NCBI GenBank assembly: GCA_946480055.1
Contig: CAMLID010000007.1
Location: 27,843-91,842, forward strand
Origin: an uncultured Lysobacter sp.
GTDB taxonomy: Bacteria; Pseudomonadota; Gammaproteobacteria; Xanthomonadales; Xanthomonadaceae
Direction: 5' to 3'
DNA length: 64,000 nt
Below, one piece after another: positions 7,553 through 15,732 of this stretch. The notes under the pieces are model-generated. The model had not been told where the DNA came from. It saw only the letters and a list, made by a program, of their open reading frames with translations, and searched no databases. Within the stretch, counting starts at the first letter, position 1; each line of letters opens with the position of its first letter. Position numbers and translations under genes: made by a program.

Positions 7553-8545
7553 CTAAGCGCCGGCGTTCGGGATCAGCACGATCTTTCCGGTTCGCTCGCC
7601 GGCAGCGGCAGCCGCTACCGCCTGCTTGATCTGGTCGATCCCGTACGTCGCCTGCACCCGCGCCGACAACTTGCCCTGCCCGATCAAAGCCGCCAGTTCG
7701 CCGAACAAGGCCGCCCGCCGCTCCGGCGGCGCGCTGCGGTACCAGCGCGCCAGCCAGAAGCCGCGCAGGGTCACGTCGCGGAACACCAGCGAAGCCGGCG
7801 ACACGGCGCAGGGCTCGCCGCTCATGGCGCCGTAATTGACCACCACTCCGCCTTCGCCCAGGGACTGCGCCAAACGCTCGGTCGCCAGACCGCCGACCGC
7901 GTCCACGCCGAGCCGGATCTTCGCGCCGCCGGTCACCTCGCGCACACGCTTGGCCAGATCGTCGCCGTCGACCAGCACCGCGTCGGCGCCGAGCGCGAGC
8001 ACGTCCTCGCGCGCCGATTCGCGGCGCACCACGTTGAGCGTCTTCAGTCCGCGCAAGGCGGCCAGTTGCACCAGATAGCCGCCGACCGCGGAATTGGCCG
8101 CGTTCTGGATCACCCACTCGCCCGGGTCCAGGTCGACGAACTCCGACAGAAGCAGGCGCGCGGTCGGCGGATTGACCGTGATCATCGACAGCTGCACCGG
8201 ATCGGCCTCGTCGGGCAACGGCGTCAGCGAGCGCGCGTCGGCAACCACGTGCGTGGCCCAGGTCCCGCCGCCGATCGGCAGCAGCACGGTACGGCCGAGC
8301 GCGGGCGCGGACACGCCGTCGGCCAGGGCCAGCACGCGCCCTACGCCTTCGTTGCCGCCGACCGCCGGCAGGGGCGGCAAGATGCCGTACTGACCGGTCA
8401 GGGTGAGCAGGTCGGAGGGGTTGATGGGCGCCGCCAGCACTTCCACCAGCGCCTGGCCCGGTCCCAATGCGGGCCGTTCGCACGCCACCGCTTCGATCAC
8501 GTCCTGCGGCACCGGGCCGCGCGCCGCATACCTGGCCTGCTTCAT
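7553..8545 (-). CDS. Zinc-free MDR reductase, 2-enoyl thioester reductase (MECR/ETR) type
   Basis: A 330-aa medium-chain dehydrogenase/reductase. NEGVGRV near residue 60, NPPTARLLL near 125 and the nucleotide-binding stretch QNAANSAVGGYLVQLA near 145-160 followed by LKTLNVVRRES are the signature of the MECR/ETR subgroup. That subgroup reduces trans-2-enoyl-CoA or -ACP with NADPH. Cys/His zinc ligands are absent, as expected. I chose the ATG at 8545; an ATG at 8557 would add four residues, and neither has a strong ribosome site. It could also act as a general quinone or alkenal reductase. The gene lies alone between the repeat array and the divergent S4 gene. Confidence 0.85.
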   Translation of the reverse strand: MKQARYAARGPVPQDVIEAVACERPALGPGQALVEVLAAPINPSDLLTLTGQYGILPPLPAVGGNEGVGRVLALADGVSAPALGRTVLLPIGGGTWATHVVADARSLTPLPDEADPVQLSMITVNPPTARLLLSEFVDLDPGEWVIQNAANSAVGGYLVQLAALRGLKTLNVVRRESAREDVLALGADAVLVDGDDLAKRVREVTGGAKIRLGVDAVGGLATERLAQSLGEGGVVVNYGAMSGEPCAVSPASLVFRDVTLRGFWLARWYRSAPPERRAALFGELAALIGQGKLSARVQATYGIDQIKQAVAAAAAGERTGKIVLIPNAGA

Positions 8546-8674
8546 ATCCGCACCCATCGTGGTCGCCCGCGGTCGGGCAAGAACGCCCACGTTACTCCGC
8601 CCGCTGCGAATCTGCGGCTTGCGCGGCGGCGTCGGCACTGCGACCCTGCGCATCGTTCTCCACGCGCCGGTGCC

Positions 8675-8896
8675 ATGTCCCCGATCGAATTCGAACTCGA
8701 CCGCGATCACGTCGAACTCAACCAGTTGCTGAAACTGGTCGGCCTGGCCCACAGCGGCGGCACCGGCAAGGCCATCGTCGCCAGCGGCGCGGTCACGGTC
8801 GATGGCCAGGTCGAGCTGCGCAAGACCTGCAAGATCCACGCCGGCCAGGTGGTGCGTCTGCAAGGGGTCGAAATCCGGGTCGTCGCGGCGCGCTGA
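8675..8896 (+). CDS. Small S4-domain RNA-binding protein
   Basis: A 73-aa protein consisting almost entirely of an S4 RNA-binding domain, like E. coli YbcJ. The motif covers residues 15-60: LNQLLKLVGLAHSGGTGKAI, then GAVTVDGQVELRK. It probably binds structured RNA, perhaps ribosomal. It starts 130 bp from the divergent reductase and has no clear Shine-Dalgarno sequence. The protease gene follows 95 bp downstream, possibly in the same unit. Confidence 0.85.
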   Translation: MSPIEFELDRDHVELNQLLKLVGLAHSGGTGKAIVASGAVTVDGQVELRKTCKIHAGQVVRLQGVEIRVVAAR

Positions 8897-8990
8897 GGCG
8901 CGCAGACCCACCCCACGGCGGGCGCCCCTGACTTTGGTTGGGCGACGAACGGCAGCGGACCGGCCGACAGCCATCGCGCACCATGCGCCG

Positions 8991-9911
8991 ATGCAGCCCT
9001 CGCCCGCCGCCGCCCGCCGTCACGCCGCGATCGCCCTCGCGGTCGCCGCCTTCGCCTACCTGGGCTCGCTCTACGTCCTGCAGCGACTGCCCGGCGCAAG
9101 CCTGGCCGATCCGCTGTTCCTGTTCGGCGTGATCGGGCTGGCGTTCCCCGCATTGGCTTGGGTGCTGACCCGCAAGCCGCAGCATCCGCCGCGCGCGCAG
9201 GGCCGCTCGCGCCTGCCGGGCGTGCTGATCTATCTGGCGATGTTCTCGCTGCTGATCCTGGGCTGGGGCTTCAGCGCGCTCAACGAAGCCGTACCGGAAG
9301 ACCCGGCGCAGTCGGTCGCCAAGCTCGCCTTGAAGCTGCTGACGATGGTGCTGCTGCCGGCCTGGCTGTTCCTGCGCCTGCGCGAGCGCGGCCCGGCGCC
9401 GTTCGGTGCGCGCCGGCTGTGGCTGGTGTTCGTGCTGATGTCGCTGGCCTATCTGGCGATGCAGGCGGTGTTCGGACGCGGCCTGATGTCCCTGTCGCAA
9501 CTCGCCCCGGCCGCGACCACCCTACTGTGGGCGATCCCGCTGTGCTGGGTCTGGCAGACGCTGGAAGCGGGTCTGTGCGAGGAGCTCCTGTTCCGCCGCG
9601 TGCTGCAGGAACACGTCGCGCTCGCCACCGGCTCGCAGGTCGCGGCGATCGCCTGGGCCTCGCTGCTGTTCGGCCTGGCGCACGCGCCGGGCCTGTACCT
9701 GCGCGGCGCCAGCCTGCTCGAAGGCGTGGCCGAACCCACGCCGGGCTGGGCCGTCGCCTACTCGATCGCGATGATCGCGCCCGCCGGCATCGCCTTCGGC
9801 GTGCTGTGGGCGCGTACCCGTTCGCTGTGGCTGATCGTGCCGCTGCACGGCATGGTCGATCTGATCCCGCAACTGGCGCCCTTCATCCGCGAGTGGACCG
9901 GCGTCGCCTGA
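8991..9911 (+). CDS. CPBP-family intramembrane glutamic protease
   Basis: A 306-aa membrane protein with about seven hydrophobic segments. The three CPBP motifs are present: EELLFRR (197-203, catalytic Glu pair and Arg), FGLAH (227-231) and HGMVD (286-290). Members (Rce1/Abi family) cleave substrates within the membrane or act in bacteriocin self-immunity. No bacteriocin gene is adjacent. The ATG at 8991 is chosen because the hydrophobic N-terminus begins shortly after it; an ATG 8 bp upstream is out of frame. It converges with the hypothetical membrane gene at 9945. Confidence 0.85.
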   Translation: MQPSPAAARRHAAIALAVAAFAYLGSLYVLQRLPGASLADPLFLFGVIGLAFPALAWVLTRKPQHPPRAQGRSRLPGVLIYLAMFSLLILGWGFSALNEAVPEDPAQSVAKLALKLLTMVLLPAWLFLRLRERGPAPFGARRLWLVFVLMSLAYLAMQAVFGRGLMSLSQLAPAATTLLWAIPLCWVWQTLEAGLCEELLFRRVLQEHVALATGSQVAAIAWASLLFGLAHAPGLYLRGASLLEGVAEPTPGWAVAYSIAMIAPAGIAFGVLWARTRSLWLIVPLHGMVDLIPQLAPFIREWTGVA

Positions 9912-9944
9912 AGCGCGCCGCGCCTGAAGCGTGCCGCGCCCGCG

Positions 9945-10925
9945 TCAGGCGATCGGCAGATCCTCGTCGGCGCGGCACAGGGCGTCGTGCAGTTGCCGGA
10001 TTTCCTCGGCCTGGGAATCGATCGCGCCCGCATCGCCGAGAGTCTCGACGTAACGACAGGACGCGTGGCCCAGCGCCGCGGCCGCGTAATCGGCCAGCCA
10101 CTGCCGGCGTTCCGGCAGCTCGGCCTGTTCCGGCGACCATACCGCGACGGTCGGTTTGACCTTGCGCTTCATGCCGATACGCCACGGCTTCGGACTCACC
10201 CGTGCGCGGAAGCAGTTCTGCACCGCGCACATGGTCGCGTAGAGCCCGTCGGCGCCCAGCGCGCGAAAACTGTCGACGACCTCGGGCTCGCGCGGCGCGA
10301 AGCGGCGGTGCATCGCCAGCAGCCGGAAGCCGGCCGGGGTGCGGTAGACGCGCAGGTGCCAGTCCGGCCGCTGCGCCGCGAAAGCGCCGATGCGCTCGCG
10401 GGCGCGCCGCTCCGGCCCGCCGTTGGCGGCGTGCGCGCGTTTGCGCAGCCAGCCGACCACGAACAAGGCCGCAATCAAGCCGGCGAAGAACGTACCGATG
10501 CCCAGTCCTATCGAGCGCTGCCACAGGCCCAGCGCCACCGCTGCGATCAGCACCAGGACCACGGCGCGCCTGGACAGGCCGTCGTTGACCGGCTCGTCGA
10601 AGTCGACATCGACGAACAGCACATCCGGCGTGTTCAGGCACAGCGCGCCGTAGCTGTTGCGGGTGATCACCGCCTCGCCGTGGCGGTCGACGATCTCCTC
10701 GCGGATCGGCAGGCCCTGGGCGCCGCCGTAACCGACCTTGCGCTCGATGCGCGGCAGCTTTTCGCCGGCGACGACGCGATCGAAAGCTTCGCGCACGCGC
10801 GCCTGCGCATGCGCCTGGGCGTCGGCCAGGCTCACGTCCGACCAACCGAATCGGCGCACCGTGACCTGGCGCCGGTGCGTACGCTGTTGCAGGCGCGCCT
10901 CGGCCCAATAGGCTGGAACGATCAT
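9945..10925 (-). CDS. Conserved hypothetical protein with two central membrane helices
   Basis: A 326-aa protein that I cannot assign to a named family. Residues 1-115 are soluble and charged (MIVPAYWAEARLQQR at the start). Residues 122-140 and 142-160 are two closely spaced membrane helices (VVLVLIAAVALGLW and IGTFFAGLIAALFVVGWL). Residues 165-326 form a second soluble domain that begins with a basic stretch. The ATG at 10925 is preceded by AGGGGAGGG, a strong ribosome site. No enzyme motif is visible. It diverges from the structured RNA region that precedes the CsgG-like gene. Confidence 0.65.
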   Translation of the reverse strand: MIVPAYWAEARLQQRTHRRQVTVRRFGWSDVSLADAQAHAQARVREAFDRVVAGEKLPRIERKVGYGGAQGLPIREEIVDRHGEAVITRNSYGALCLNTPDVLFVDVDFDEPVNDGLSRRAVVLVLIAAVALGLWQRSIGLGIGTFFAGLIAALFVVGWLRKRAHAANGGPERRARERIGAFAAQRPDWHLRVYRTPAGFRLLAMHRRFAPREPEVVDSFRALGADGLYATMCAVQNCFRARVSPKPWRIGMKRKVKPTVAVWSPEQAELPERRQWLADYAAAALGHASCRYVETLGDAGAIDSQAEEIRQLHDALCRADEDLPIA

Positions 10926-11112
10926 CCGCGAGCACCCTCCCCTTGAGTGGATCGCGATTCTAGCCGCAGGTCGGGCGGCACGATCGGGCGGCACGGTCGG
11001 CCCGCTCGCGGCGCCTGCCGTGCACGCCGATGGCGAGCCCCGGTCACCTCGTCCCGGACCGACGCGAATGCGGCCGGACGCGTCCTGAATCGGACACAAG
11101 TCACGTTATCAT

Positions 11113-11260
11113 TGCCGTGTGAGTCGCCAGGGCGCCGGTCCGCCGTCGCCGCGCTCGCTTGGGGACCGACCGTCCGGCCGATGGCTATGCCGCCATCGCG
11201 CCTGCGGCCGGACGGGACGAACGGACTCCATCGGTGCCGGCATCGCGATGCCGGCTTTTT
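11113..11260 (+). ncRNA. Structured, terminated leader or small RNA before the CsgG-like gene
   Basis: A -10-like TATCAT lies at 11107-11112. The following 150 nt contain no convincing gene but strong RNA structure. A perfect 11-bp stem (11170-11180 with 11205-11215) encloses a smaller ATGGC/GCCAT hairpin, and an intrinsic terminator follows at 11236-11260. The terminator ends 28 bp before the CsgG-like ATG. Two readings fit: a free-standing small RNA, or an attenuated 5' leader controlling the downstream gene. I do not recognise a known riboswitch. Transcription start and function are inferred. Confidence 0.5.
11236..11260 (+). terminator. Intrinsic terminator upstream of the CsgG-like gene
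   Basis: The 20-bp palindrome GCCGGCATCGCGATGCCGGC (11236-11255) is followed at once by TTTTT. It faces the plus strand although no plus-strand gene precedes it, which points to a short RNA or attenuator. Confidence 0.85.
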
Positions 11261-11288
11261 CGTTAGTCGTTGAAGGAATAACCGCACA

Positions 11289-12269
11289 ATGAAGACCGCA
11301 CACAGGGGAATTTCGCCCGGCAGCGCTACGCTGCTGGCCTGCGCACTGGGTTTGGGCCTGTCGCTGACCGCCACGCCCGCCTCGGCACAGCGCAAGAGCG
11401 CACAGGAACAACGCGCCGAGCAGACCGCGCAGATTCCGACCTGCACCAAGAGCCTGGGCACGATCTCGGTCATCGAGCCCGAAGATTCGGTCAACTGGTG
11501 GAGCGGCCAGCAGTTGCCCGCACCCAGCAAGCTGATCAAGGTGTTCGTCAGCAAGTCGCGCTGCTTCACCCTGGTCGATCGCGGCGCCGGCATGGACATG
11601 GCCATGCGCGAACGCGAATTGGCCTCCAGCGGCCAGCTGCGCGGCCGTTCCAACGTCGGCAAGGGCCAGATCAAGGCCGCCGACTACGTGCTGGTACCGG
11701 ACCTGATCGCGCAGAACAACGATGCCGGCGGTAACGCCATCGGCGGCCTGCTCGGTGGTCTGATCGGCGGCAAGGCCGGCCAGGTCGCGGGTAACCTCAA
11801 CTTCCGCAAGAAGACCGCGGACGTGGTCCTGACCCTGACCGACGTACGCTCGTCCGAGCAGGTCGCTATGGCCGAAGGCCACGCCAAGAAGACCGATATC
11901 GGCTTCGGCGCCAGCGGCGCGCTGTGGGGCAGCAGCGGCCTGGGTGGCGCCGGCGTGTCCGGTTACGCCAACACCGAACTCGGTCAGGTCATCACCCTGG
12001 CTTATCTGCAGGCCTACACCGAGCTGGTCGGCGAACTCGGCGGCGTGTCCGGCAATGCTTCGGCGTCCAACGCCCAGCAGGCCGTCACCGTGGTCAAGCC
12101 CGGCCGCCTGTACACCGATGCCAGCGGCAAGGGCAAGGTGGTTCGCTCGCTCGACGTCGGCATGATGCTTTACCCCACCGGCAACAAGAAGGGCACGATG
12201 TGGGAAGTCGAGGACGAGATGGGCAACAAGGGCTGGGTGTCTTCGCTCGCGCTCGAACTGTCCAAGTAA
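11289..12269 (+). CDS. CsgG-like secreted protein with C-terminal SH3-type domain
   Basis: A 326-aa exported protein. Residues 1-34 form a Sec signal peptide ending ASA-Q. The middle (about 50-250) resembles the CsgG/HfaB fold: a start such as LGTISVIEPED, KLIKVFVSKSRCFTLVDRG, and a Gly-rich stretch with paired glycines near 150-165 (GGLLGGLIGGKAG). Residues 265-325 look like a bacterial SH3 domain (GRLYTDASGKGKVVRSL ... GWVSS), often cell-wall or ligand binding. There is no lipobox, unlike curli CsgG itself. The ribosome site is GAAGGA. Related proteins help outer-membrane assembly or secretion; the exact role here is unknown. Expression may depend on the terminator just upstream. Confidence 0.75.
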   Translation: MKTAHRGISPGSATLLACALGLGLSLTATPASAQRKSAQEQRAEQTAQIPTCTKSLGTISVIEPEDSVNWWSGQQLPAPSKLIKVFVSKSRCFTLVDRGAGMDMAMRERELASSGQLRGRSNVGKGQIKAADYVLVPDLIAQNNDAGGNAIGGLLGGLIGGKAGQVAGNLNFRKKTADVVLTLTDVRSSEQVAMAEGHAKKTDIGFGASGALWGSSGLGGAGVSGYANTELGQVITLAYLQAYTELVGELGGVSGNASASNAQQAVTVVKPGRLYTDASGKGKVVRSLDVGMMLYPTGNKKGTMWEVEDEMGNKGWVSSLALELSK

Positions 12270-12295
12270 GTCCGTCGCCATCGCGATCGAGCAGG

Positions 12296-12319
12296 GGCCG
12301 CCGCAGGGCGGCCTTTTGC
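12296..12319 (+). terminator. Intrinsic terminator after the CsgG-like gene
   Basis: GGCCGCC (12296-12302), loop GCAG, GGCGGCC (12307-12313), then TTTTGCTTT. It lies between the converging CsgG-like and ATPase genes. Confidence 0.8.
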
Positions 12320-12365
12320 TTTGCGGCGGCGCGTCACCGTTCGGATCGAGGTGTGGAGCGTCGCT

Positions 12366-13526
12366 TCAGCGCTCCGGCCAATGCCAGGCGGGCGCGTCGA
12401 GCAGACCCTGCCCGGCCAGAACGCTGCGGCTCATCGACTTCTCCAGCCGCAGCGTGTTGCAGTCGGGCTCCTGTTCCAGCGCAGAGATCAGCCGCGACGC
12501 ATGCGAGACCACCCAGACCTGGGTACGCCGCGACGCATGCGCGATCAAGCGCGCCAGGGCCGGCAGCAGGTCGGGATGCAGGCTGGTCTCGGGCTCGTTG
12601 AGCACCATCAGCGGCGGCGGCCGCGGCGTATGCAGGGCCGCGATCCACAGCAGGTAGCGCAGGGTGCCGTCGGACAGCTCGGCCGCCGACAGCGGCCGCA
12701 GCAGACCGTGCTGGCTGAATTGCAGGCTGAAACGGCCGTCCTCGCCGATCACGTCCACGCGCGCGCCCGGGAACGCGTCGGCGACCGCCACATCGAGCGC
12801 GCGCGGATCGCCGAGTTCGACGATGGTCTGCCAGGCCGCGGCGAGGTCGCGGCCGTCGTGGCTCAGCACCGGCGTGCGCGTGCCCAGTTGCGGCAGCCGT
12901 GCCGGCGACTCGCCGTCGGCACGAAAGTGATCGTAGAAGCGCCAGCCGCGGATGGTCTCGCGCAAGCTCAGCACCTCCGGTGCACCGACGGGGTCGGCGA
13001 TCTGGCCGTACAGGCTTTCGTAGGCGTTGAGGTGTCCGGCCACCGTGCGCCAGCCGCGGCCATCGCGTACGCGCGCCACCGCACCGCGGCGATCGACCAG
13101 CAGATTGGCTGGACGCAGGAAGGGCCCGCTCCAGATCACTTCGCGCTTGATCTCCGGATCGAGCGAGAATGCCGACTGCGACGGCGCCGGCAGACCGAGG
13201 TCGATCGCATAGCCGAATTCGTCGCTGGCGAAGCCCAGGCGCAAGGACACCGCATTCTGGCGCGGCCCACCCTGCACCGGCACTTCGCCGCGTTGCATGC
13301 GTGCCGAGTGTTGCTCCGGCCCTGCCCACAGCGTGGAACGCAGCCCACCTTCGCGCGCCAGCGCCGGCACCACCCCGCCCTGCGCGGTTTCGGCGAGCAG
13401 GCGCAGCGCCCGGTACAGGTTCGACTTGCCGCTGCCGTTGGCGCCGGTCACCAGGTTCAAACGCCCCATCGGCACGACCAACTCGTGCAGGGAACGGTAA
13501 TGGGCGATCGCGAGTGTCGTCAGCAT
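12366..13526 (-). CDS. AAA family ATPase, RecF/OLD-like
   Basis: A 386-aa ABC/SMC-type ATPase of the AAA_21 class. Walker A is GANGSGKS (residues 28-35). The Q-loop and signature region precede Walker B LMVLNEPETSLH, and the switch histidine lies in WVVSHASRL. LSDGTLRYL corresponds to the ABC signature. Such solitary ATPases occur in DNA repair and in defence modules, but no nuclease, TOPRIM or reverse transcriptase partner is encoded next door. I chose the ATG at 13526, because the family begins shortly before Walker A; longer in-frame starts exist to 13616. Function remains open. Confidence 0.85.
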   Translation of the reverse strand: MLTTLAIAHYRSLHELVVPMGRLNLVTGANGSGKSNLYRALRLLAETAQGGVVPALAREGGLRSTLWAGPEQHSARMQRGEVPVQGGPRQNAVSLRLGFASDEFGYAIDLGLPAPSQSAFSLDPEIKREVIWSGPFLRPANLLVDRRGAVARVRDGRGWRTVAGHLNAYESLYGQIADPVGAPEVLSLRETIRGWRFYDHFRADGESPARLPQLGTRTPVLSHDGRDLAAAWQTIVELGDPRALDVAVADAFPGARVDVIGEDGRFSLQFSQHGLLRPLSAAELSDGTLRYLLWIAALHTPRPPPLMVLNEPETSLHPDLLPALARLIAHASRRTQVWVVSHASRLISALEQEPDCNTLRLEKSMSRSVLAGQGLLDAPAWHWPER

Positions 13527-13703
13527 GGCCGCATGGGTATCGAATCGAAGGGGAGTGTTGCGCATTGGAGCCGGCGCGTATCGCAGATACTGCGACACGT
13601 CGGTAGTCGCGGCCATGTTTCATCCGGTCTTAAACCATGGAGTGGCATGTTTTGCGCGCCAGCCCACCACGGCTGCGCACCTGCCCGCAGACACGGAGGA
13701 TGT

Positions 13704-14063
13704 ATGAGCTACGTCGATGGTTTCGTCCTGGCGGTACCGCGCAAGAACCTGGCCGCCTACAAGCGCCTGGCTCGTAAGTCCGGCAAGGTCTGGCGCGAGC
13801 ACGGCGCCCTGGCCTACGTCGAATGCGTCGGCGACGACGTCAAGCCCGGCAAGGTCACCTCGTTCCCGCAGGCGGTGAAGCTCAAGGCCGACGAAGTCGT
13901 GGTGTTTTCCTGGGTCGTGTACAAATCGCGCGCGCAGCGCGACCGGATCCTGGAAAAGGTCATGAAGGACCCGCGTCTGGCCGACACCATGGACCCGAAG
14001 AAACTGCCCTTCGACGGCATGCGCATGTTCTGGGGTGGCTTCAAGACCATCCTCGAGCTGTGA
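13704..14063 (+). CDS. DUF1428 family protein
   Basis: A 119-aa protein with the DUF1428 layout: MSYVDGFVLAVPRKNLAAY at the start, GALAYVECVGDDV in the middle, VVVFSWVVYKSRAQRD, and FDGMRMFWGGFKTIL at the end. The fold is a dimeric alpha/beta-barrel like that of small monooxygenases and stress proteins; the reaction is unknown. The ribosome site ACGGAGGA is strong. It stands alone, divergent from the ATPase gene. Confidence 0.88.
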   Translation: MSYVDGFVLAVPRKNLAAYKRLARKSGKVWREHGALAYVECVGDDVKPGKVTSFPQAVKLKADEVVVFSWVVYKSRAQRDRILEKVMKDPRLADTMDPKKLPFDGMRMFWGGFKTILEL

Positions 14064-14178
14064 TCACCGGATATGCGCCGGCCGCGCCGCATCCGGCGCG
14101 GCCGGCTGCCGCGCGCCTTTACCGGCCGCCGCGGGACTGAAACAATCGAGCGCAATCGCAAAGCCGTCGGGAGAACGG

Positions 14179-15648
14179 ATGCGCTCGACACGCCACCTGC
14201 TGCTCGCACTGCTGCTAACGCCAGGGCTGTCCGCCTGCCAACCCGCAGACCCTGAAGCTGCGCATGACGATACCGGCCGCATCGCGTTCGCCGACGCCGC
14301 CGCGACCCGGGTCAGCAGCGAACGCGCGCCGCTGCCGGCGCGCTACGCCGCCGCCCTGCCCGAGACCATCGCCGATCTGGAGCACTGGTGGGACGATCAC
14401 GAGCGCTTCCCGCCGCCGTCGCATGCGATCGATGGCGTCGTCAGCGGCGATGCCGGTTGGATCGGCCGCCTGCGCCGCAGCGCCGAACGCGTACCCGCCG
14501 GCGAAATGCGACGCTGGGCGGCGATCTGGCAGGACAAGCTGGAGTATCGCGACGTGCGACCGGCGTTCTGCACTTCGACGCGCGCGATCGCCGCCGAACC
14601 CGACTCGACCCTCCGTCGCGCGCTGATGCCCGCGTTCGCCAAGCACTGCGCCGGTCCGGAAGATGCCGCGGCGGTGTTGCGCAACGACACGCCGGACGCG
14701 GCCGTACTCGACTACTACAGCCAGGACCGACAGAACGGCGGCCAACGCCCGGCGTTCGGGCAACGACTCGCGCGCGCCGCGCGCAACGTCTTCCAGGGCG
14801 ACGACGAGCAAGCCGCGCGACGGGCGGCCTTCGCGCTGGCCGAACTGCACCAGCCCGAAGCCGATGCCACGCTGCTGACCCTGCACAGCGAGATCCGCGA
14901 CCAAGAACGCGCCGACCAGGTCGCGATGGCCTTCCTCCGCTCCGACAGCAGCCCCGGCCACACCCAGGCGCAACTGGCCTGCACGCGTCGACCGCAGGAC
15001 CCGATGTGCGAAGAACTACGCAAGCCCAAGCCAACGGTGGCTACGCAATCGCATAAGGCCCCCGACCGGCCGCCTCCGGCGAAAGTCCGCGCGCGTATCG
15101 AACAACTGCAGAACCAGGGCTTCGCGCGCGTGGGCGACATCGACCCGAGCAAGCTGGAAAGCGAGGATGCGGTCGCAGTGCTGCAGGCCGCCGGCTACGC
15201 GCATTGGTTCGATGTCGAAACCGGGGAATTCCCCAACCAGCACGACGGCCTGCTGCGCGAACTGGCCGAGCTGGTGCGGCCTACGCTGGACGGTGTCGTG
15301 TTCGAGGAGGTCGCGCCGAGCGACGACGAAGGCCCGTACCAGCTGTTCGCCTACGCCGACGGCATGCGCTACCGCACCCAGGCCGAGAACCACGGCGACT
15401 GGTACGACGTCGACGCCGTGCTGCGCCTGCTCGATGCGCTGTTGCAGGCGCGCAAGTCCTCCGACCGCTACCTCGCCCTCGACACCGGCGACCAGACCCT
15501 GGTCGTGGTCGGCGGCCCGCGCCGCGCGATCGACGCCGCGCTGGCGCAGAAGCTGCTCGTCCCTGGCGACCCGGCCGAGGCCGAGCGCGCGGGCAAGGCC
15601 TTCGAAGCGCAGGTGCTGGATCAGCTGCGAGACGGATCAGGCAAGTGA
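14179..15648 (+). CDS. Putative lipoprotein of unknown function
   Basis: A 489-aa exported protein. The lipobox LSAC places the lipidated Cys at residue 20. Residues 30-270 are helical and rich in Ala/Arg/Glu, resembling an alpha-solenoid (AARRAAFALAELHQPEADAT looks like a HEAT-type repeat). Residues 300-489 form a second domain with alternating strands and helices (YQLFAYADGMRYR, YLALDTGDQTLVVVGG). I do not recognise a family. The start at 14179 is preceded by GGGAGA. It converges with the MATE gene across a GC-rich hairpin. Confidence 0.75.
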   Translation: MRSTRHLLLALLLTPGLSACQPADPEAAHDDTGRIAFADAAATRVSSERAPLPARYAAALPETIADLEHWWDDHERFPPPSHAIDGVVSGDAGWIGRLRRSAERVPAGEMRRWAAIWQDKLEYRDVRPAFCTSTRAIAAEPDSTLRRALMPAFAKHCAGPEDAAAVLRNDTPDAAVLDYYSQDRQNGGQRPAFGQRLARAARNVFQGDDEQAARRAAFALAELHQPEADATLLTLHSEIRDQERADQVAMAFLRSDSSPGHTQAQLACTRRPQDPMCEELRKPKPTVATQSHKAPDRPPPAKVRARIEQLQNQGFARVGDIDPSKLESEDAVAVLQAAGYAHWFDVETGEFPNQHDGLLRELAELVRPTLDGVVFEEVAPSDDEGPYQLFAYADGMRYRTQAENHGDWYDVDAVLRLLDALLQARKSSDRYLALDTGDQTLVVVGGPRRAIDAALAQKLLVPGDPAEAERAGKAFEAQVLDQLRDGSGK

Positions 15649-15670
15649 GGCCCCAGCGCTGAACGCGCGA

Positions 15671-15700
15671 ACGGCCCGCGAACGCGGGCCGTCCTCGCTT
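15671..15700. terminator. Hairpin between the converging lipoprotein and MATE genes
   Basis: ACGGCCCGCG (15671-15680) pairs with CGCGGGCCGT (15683-15692). Only short T runs follow, so it is a weak or Rho-assisted terminator that may serve both strands. Confidence 0.55.
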
Positions 15701-15732
15701 GCCGTTGCGGCCAACCGACGCGAAACGCCGGC

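Noticed and set aside
8991..9911. CPBP protease as bacteriocin immunity gene
   Set aside because: No bacteriocin precursor or export gene is visible within several kilobases.
12366..13526. RecF/OLD-like ATPase as part of an anti-phage defence system
   Set aside because: No nuclease, TOPRIM, helicase or other defence partner is encoded beside it; the neighbours are a DUF1428 gene and a CsgG-like gene.
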